From Massilia oculi (lineage in GTDB: Bacteria > Pseudomonadota > Gammaproteobacteria > Burkholderiales > Burkholderiaceae_D), in NCBI RefSeq assembly GCF_003143515.1, contig NZ_CP029343.1, positions 3,286,001-3,350,000 of the forward strand: a stretch of DNA of 64,000 nt, in the 5' to 3' direction. The notes below the pieces were generated by a model that was not told where the DNA came from, made no database searches, and saw only the letters and a list, made by a program, of their open reading frames with translations. How positions within the stretch are numbered: the stretch's first letter is position 1; the number at the start of each line of letters is the position of its first letter. The position numbers and the translations under genes were made by a program. This document shows, piece after piece, positions 57,793 through 64,000 of this stretch.

Positions 57793-59853
57793 TCAAACCT
57801 TCAGGAATTCCTCGCGCCCACCCAGCCAGCGCGCCAGGTGCGCATCGACCACCGCGATCTTCTCGGGCTTTTCGCCATCGAGCAGATACTGCGCCACGTC
57901 GCGCGCGCGGTCGACCAGCCAGCCATCGAGCTCCAGGTCGGCAAAGCGCAGCATCGCCTGGCCCGACTGGCGCGCGCCCAGGAATTCGCCCGGGCCGCGG
58001 ATCTCCAGGTCGCGCCGCGCGATCTCGAAGCCGTCGGTCGTTTCGCGCATCGTCATCAAACGCTGTTTGGCCACCTGGCCCAGCGGCGACTGGTAGAGCA
58101 GCAGGCATACCGAGGCCGCCGAGCCCCGCCCGACCCGCCCGCGCAGCTGGTGCAGCTGCGACAGGCCGAAGCGCTCGGCATGCTCGATCACCATCAACGA
58201 GGCATTCGGCACGTCGACCCCGACCTCGATCACCGTGGTCGCCACCAGCACGTGCACCTCGCCCGCCGTGAAGGCGTCCATCACGTCCTGTTTTTCGGCC
58301 GGTTTCATGCGGCCATGCACCAGCCCCACCTGCAGCTCGGGCAGCGATTCGGCGAGGGTCTCGTAGGTCTCGGTCGCGGTCTGCAATTGCAGGGCCTCGG
58401 ATTCCTCGATCAGCGGGCAGACCCAGTACACCTGCCGGCCTTCGAGCGCCGCCGCGTAGACGCGCTCGATCACTTCGTCGCGCCGCATCTGGTCGATCGC
58501 GCGCGTGACGATGGGGCTGCGTCCAGGCGGCAGCTCGTCGATCACCGACACCTCCAGATCGGCGTAATACGTCATCGCCAGCGTGCGCGGGATCGGCGTG
58601 GCCGACATCATCAATTGGTGCGGCACCAGGCCGTCGCTGCCCTTGTTGCGCAGGGTGAGGCGCTGGCCGACGCCGAAGCGGTGCTGCTCGTCGACGATCA
58701 CCAGGCCCAGTTTCGCGAACTGCACGGTGTCCTGGATCAGCGCATGGGTGCCGATCACCAGGTTCGCCTCGCCCGACTCGATCAACTCGTTCGACGCGGC
58801 CTTCTCTTTTTTCTTGAGGCTGCCGGTGAGCCAGGCGACTTTCACGCCGAGCGGCTCCATCCAGGCCGCGATCTTGCGGAAATGCTGCTCGGCCAGGATC
58901 TCGGTCGGCGCCATCAGCGCCGCCTGGTAGCCGCTGTCGATCGCCTGCGCCGCGGCCAGCGCCGAGACCACGGTCTTGCCGCTGCCGACGTCGCCCTGCA
59001 GCAGGCGCTGCATCGGATAGCCTTCGCGCAAGTCCGCGCGGATCTCTTCCACCACGCGCCGCTGGGCGCCGGTCAGCTTGAACGGCAGCGCCGCCAGGAA
59101 GGCTTCCGACAGCCGGCCCACCGCGCGCAGGTGCGGCGCCCCTTTCTCGCGCCGCGCACGCTGCGCCCGTTTCAGCGACAGCTGCTGCGCCAGCAGCTCG
59201 TCGAACTTCATGCGCTCCCAGGCCGGATGCGATTTTTCGCCCAGCGCATGTTCGTCGACGTCGGCCGGCGGGTAGTGCAGCAGTTTCACGGCCGGCTCGA
59301 AGTCGATCAGCCCCATCTTGGCGCGGATGCCCGCGGGGACGGTATCGCTCCAGTCGATCCGCTTCATCGCGTCGGCGATCGCGCGCCGCAGCACCGTCTG
59401 CGACAGGCCTTCGCCGGCCGGATACACAGGCGTGAGCGAGAAAGGCAGCGGCGCGCCTTCGTTGACGACCTTGTATTGCGGATGCACCATCTCGGCGCCG
59501 AAGAAGCCGTGTTTCAGTTCGCCACGCGCCCGGATGCGCACGCCTTCGGCCATCTGCTTGACCTGGCTGCCGTAGAAATTCATGAAGCGCAGCAGCAGGT
59601 CGCCCGATTCGTCGGCGATGGTCACCAGCAGCTGGCGCCGTGGCTTGAACGAGATTTCGTTCTTGGTCACCACGCCTTCGACCTGCGAAACATGGCCGCC
59701 GCGCAGGCAGGCTTCGCGGATGGACACGATCCGGGTCTCGTCCTCGTAGCGCATCGGCAGGTGCAATACCAGGTCCATGTCGCTGCGCAGTCCGAGGCGG
59801 GCGAGCTTGCTTTCGAGGGTTTTGGGTGGATTTGTGGTCTTGGAGGCGGGCAT
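57793..59853 (-). CDS. recG: ATP-dependent DNA helicase RecG
   Basis: A 686-residue superfamily 2 helicase that reverses stalled forks and processes branched DNA. The N-terminal wedge domain (residues 1-240) has the expected OB-fold. The motor shows Walker A QGDVGSGKT, the motif II form DEQHRFGV, SATPIPRTLA, and the C-terminal QLRGRVGRG motif with the TRG-type region near KQRLMTMRETTDGFEIA. The ATG at 59853 (MPASKTTNPPKTLE) is chosen; the long reading further upstream runs through queA in the wrong frame. It is divergent from queA. Confidence 0.95.
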   Translation of the reverse strand: MPASKTTNPPKTLESKLARLGLRSDMDLVLHLPMRYEDETRIVSIREACLRGGHVSQVEGVVTKNEISFKPRRQLLVTIADESGDLLLRFMNFYGSQVKQMAEGVRIRARGELKHGFFGAEMVHPQYKVVNEGAPLPFSLTPVYPAGEGLSQTVLRRAIADAMKRIDWSDTVPAGIRAKMGLIDFEPAVKLLHYPPADVDEHALGEKSHPAWERMKFDELLAQQLSLKRAQRARREKGAPHLRAVGRLSEAFLAALPFKLTGAQRRVVEEIRADLREGYPMQRLLQGDVGSGKTVVSALAAAQAIDSGYQAALMAPTEILAEQHFRKIAAWMEPLGVKVAWLTGSLKKKEKAASNELIESGEANLVIGTHALIQDTVQFAKLGLVIVDEQHRFGVGQRLTLRNKGSDGLVPHQLMMSATPIPRTLAMTYYADLEVSVIDELPPGRSPIVTRAIDQMRRDEVIERVYAAALEGRQVYWVCPLIEESEALQLQTATETYETLAESLPELQVGLVHGRMKPAEKQDVMDAFTAGEVHVLVATTVIEVGVDVPNASLMVIEHAERFGLSQLHQLRGRVGRGSAASVCLLLYQSPLGQVAKQRLMTMRETTDGFEIARRDLEIRGPGEFLGARQSGQAMLRFADLELDGWLVDRARDVAQYLLDGEKPEKIAVVDAHLARWLGGREEFLKV

Positions 59854-59958
59854 ATCGCGGCAAAATGGCGCTCGCTGGCGTAAAATAGAAGGTTCGCCAT
59901 CAGCGCTGGAGCCTGTATTGTAAAGCTGGCAGCGCTTATTTTCCCAGAATTGAGAATA

Positions 59959-62131
<2,173 letters not shown>

Positions 62132-62309
62132 GCACTCGCTCACTTGCTCAGCCCGGCGCTGTCGTATTGACGGTGGCGCCGGAATTTAATTTCTAGCAAG
62201 CTCTTGCAATACCGAAAAGCAAGATTACCTATCTCCAGATTTGGTGTCCGGCGACTGGCCGATGCTAGAATACACCGCTTATTTTTTTAACTTCACCATC
62301 GGAGTTCTT

Positions 62310-62639
62310 GTGTTCATTTCCAACGCTTACGCGCAAACCGCCGCCGCTGACCCAGGCATCATGGGCAGCCTGACGACCTTCCTGCCGCTGATCCTGATGT
62401 TCGTGGTCATGTATTTCCTGATGATCCGTCCTCAGCAGAAACGTCAGCGCGAGTTGAAAGCGATGATGGATGCACTGACCAAGGGCGATGAAGTCGTGAC
62501 CGCCGGCGGCATCGTCGGCCGCGTCTCGAAAGTGACCGACGCCTACGTCACCCTGGAAATCGCTACCGGCACCGACATCACCGTGCAGAAGAACGCAGTG
62601 ACCACCCTGCTGCCGAAGGGCACCCTGAAAGCCCTGTAA
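62310..62639 (+). CDS. yajC: Preprotein translocase subunit YajC
   Basis: A 109-residue YajC, an accessory Sec translocon subunit with one membrane helix (LILMFVVMYFLMIRPQQKRQRE) and a small cytoplasmic domain (GDEVVTAGGIVGRVSKV). The GTG at 62310 is chosen as start: it gives MFISNAYAQ, the family N-terminus, and has a GGAG site five bases upstream. Longer readings include non-family sequence. A TAGAAT hexamer at 62266 may be a -10 box. Confidence 0.93.
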   Translation: MFISNAYAQTAAADPGIMGSLTTFLPLILMFVVMYFLMIRPQQKRQRELKAMMDALTKGDEVVTAGGIVGRVSKVTDAYVTLEIATGTDITVQKNAVTTLLPKGTLKAL

Positions 62640-62650
62640 GAGCAAGCTCC

Positions 62651-62670
62651 GTGCGGCCCGCGGGCCGCAC
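62651..62670 (+). other. Hairpin between yajC and secD
   Basis: A perfect dyad GTGCGGCCC / GGGCCGCAC with a two-base centre lies in the 56-base gap. No T run follows, so it is more likely an RNA-stability or coupling element than a terminator. Confidence 0.5.
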
Positions 62671-62695
62671 TGCCCAACCTGAACGCCGGAACACT

Positions 62696-64000
62696 ATGAA
62701 TCGCTATCCCGTCTGGAAATACCTAATGATCGTCATCGCGCTGCTGCTCGGCGCGTTGTACACGGCGCCTAACTACTTCGGCGAAACGCCGGCGTTGCAG
62801 GTGACATCGGGCCGCTCGACCCTGAACATCACCAGCGCCTCCACCACCCTGGTCGAGGATGCGCTCAAGCGTACCGGCATCGCCCATACCGGCATCTCCC
62901 TCGAAGGCAGCGGCCATACGACGTCGGTGCGTGTGCGCTTCGCCGGCACCGAAGAACAATTCAAGGCCAAGCTGGCCCTGGAGCGCGAACTGAACCGCGA
63001 CCCGGCCAACCCCGACTACATCGTCACCGTCAACCTGGTCACCAATACCCCGGCCTGGATGGAAAAGATCGGCGCGGGTCCGATGAGCCTCGGCCTCGAC
63101 TTGCGCGGCGGTGTGCACTTCCTGCTGCAGGTCGATACCAAGGCCGTGGTCGACAACAAGGTCAAGGCGCTGCAAGCCAGCGTGCGCAGCAACCTGCGCG
63201 ACGAAAACGTGCGTCACGCCGGCATCGAGCGCGTGGGCGACACCATCGAAGTGCGCTTCCGCGATGCCGCGACCCGTTCCGCCGCACGCAACGTGCTGAC
63301 CTCGCGCTCGAACGAGCTGAACTTCGCCGAGGCCGCCGACGGCGCCGACCAGAAGCTGGTCGTCAGCCTCAAGCCCGATGCGATCAAGCGCAGCGTCGAA
63401 GACGGCGTCAAGCAGAACATCGTGACCCTGTCCAAGCGTATCAATGAGCTGGGCACCACCGAACCGATCATCCAGCAGCAGGGCGCCGACCGCATCGTGG
63501 TGCAATTGCCTGGTGTGCAAGACGTGGCGCGCGCCAAGGACATCATCGGCCGCACCGCGACCCTCGAGCTGCGCATGGTCGACCAGAGCGTGACCCCGGG
63601 CACCGAGCTGTCGGCCGCCATCCCGCTCAATTCCGAACTGTTCACCGAAGGCCGCGGCGCCCCGGTCGTGCTGTCGCGCGACATCATCCTGACCGGCGAA
63701 TACATCTCGAGCGCCACCGCCAGCTTCGACCAGAACCAGCAGCCGGCCGTCTCGATCGACCTGAACGGCGACGGCGGCCGCCGCATCCGCCAGGCCACCC
63801 GCGACAACGTCGGCAAGCGCATGGCGATCCTGCTGAAAGAGAAGGGCGTCTACAACGTCCTGTCGGCCCCGACCATCCAGAGCGAGCTGGGTTCGACCTT
63901 CCAGATCACCAATATGGGCACCTCGCAGGACGCCAACGAGCTGGCCCTGCTGCTGCGCTCGGGCGCGCTGTCGGCGCCGATGGAATTCGTCGAGGAACGC
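62696..64000 (+). CDS. secD: Protein translocase subunit SecD (partial)
   Basis: The first 435 codons; the gene runs off the window. SecD with SecF and YajC helps drive protein export in the late stages. It starts MNRYPVWKYLMIVIALLLGA with one membrane helix, followed by the periplasmic base (LGLDLRGGVHFLLQVD, the family DLRGG motif), and the head region (QQGADRIVVQLPGVQD, TATLELRMV). SecD is usually over 600 residues, so about the last third is missing here. The ATG at 62696 is 57 bases after the yajC stop. Confidence 0.95.
   Translation, partial: MNRYPVWKYLMIVIALLLGALYTAPNYFGETPALQVTSGRSTLNITSASTTLVEDALKRTGIAHTGISLEGSGHTTSVRVRFAGTEEQFKAKLALERELNRDPANPDYIVTVNLVTNTPAWMEKIGAGPMSLGLDLRGGVHFLLQVDTKAVVDNKVKALQASVRSNLRDENVRHAGIERVGDTIEVRFRDAATRSAARNVLTSRSNELNFAEAADGADQKLVVSLKPDAIKRSVEDGVKQNIVTLSKRINELGTTEPIIQQQGADRIVVQLPGVQDVARAKDIIGRTATLELRMVDQSVTPGTELSAAIPLNSELFTEGRGAPVVLSRDIILTGEYISSATASFDQNQQPAVSIDLNGDGGRRIRQATRDNVGKRMAILLKEKGVYNVLSAPTIQSELGSTFQITNMGTSQDANELALLLRSGALSAPMEFVEER

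Overview
The window looks like chromosomal DNA of a high-GC betaproteobacterium of the Oxalobacteraceae (Massilia/Telluria/Duganella type). This rests on the 16S rRNA sequence as I recognise it, the 16S-tRNA-Ile-tRNA-Ala-23S-5S operons, and gene orders typical of Burkholderiales (queA-tgt-yajC-secD, pyrC next to a DUF3025 gene, an MCE/Mla-type operon). It is an inference without a database search.

Layout. 1-5914 (minus strand): the signal-peptide end of an exported protein, an alpha/beta hydrolase, a thioredoxin-like [2Fe-2S] ferredoxin, and a tightly overlapping lipid-transport operon (MlaE-type permease with STAS domain, ATPase, MCE protein, auxiliary lipoprotein, VanZ-family membrane protein). 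5969-9463: a frameshifted B12-binding radical SAM gene, then a plus-strand trio of two YbjQ-type proteins and an M48 peptidase, then a solitary, slightly diverged 5S rRNA gene with its own terminator. 9510-11397: a divergent aldo/keto reductase / LysR regulator pair.

11409-35719 is dominated by three complete rRNA operons, all on the plus strand within about 24 kb. Between rrn1 and rrn2 lie a DUF2339/DUF3999 membrane-protein pair and a tandemly duplicated DUF2061 gene with a Fur-box-like site. Between rrn2 and rrn3 lie a DJ-1/PfpI-type gene and the decayed, internally deleted remains of a Wadjet (JetABCD) plasmid-defence locus. The rRNA copies are not identical: rrn1 differs from rrn2/rrn3 by compensatory helix changes and a different spacer, and rrn3 has a longer hairpin in 23S and a base change at a conserved 16S position.

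35810-57767 is mostly housekeeping and metabolic: an MFS exporter, a PagL-type lipid A deacylase, a suppressor-of-fused-domain protein, an M20 amidohydrolase, a molybdopterin oxidoreductase overlapping a lipoprotein aminopeptidase, two tandem acyl-CoA ligases, a thioesterase, an Atm1-type ABC exporter, an exported L-asparaginase, an exported amidohydrolase, a dicarboxylate symporter, dihydroorotase, DUF3025, a Gfo/Idh/MocA oxidoreductase, a glyoxalase-like protein and a YggL-type protein. 57366-64000: recG with a small Cys-rich gene downstream, divergent from queA-tgt-yajC-secD (secD runs off the window), which links queuosine tRNA modification with Sec translocation genes.

Several otherwise well-conserved genes, and one 23S copy, carry single-base indels in homopolymer runs. 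I suspect residual long-read sequencing errors, so the frameshifts should be read with that in mind. I found no CRISPR array, no insertion sequence and no prophage.
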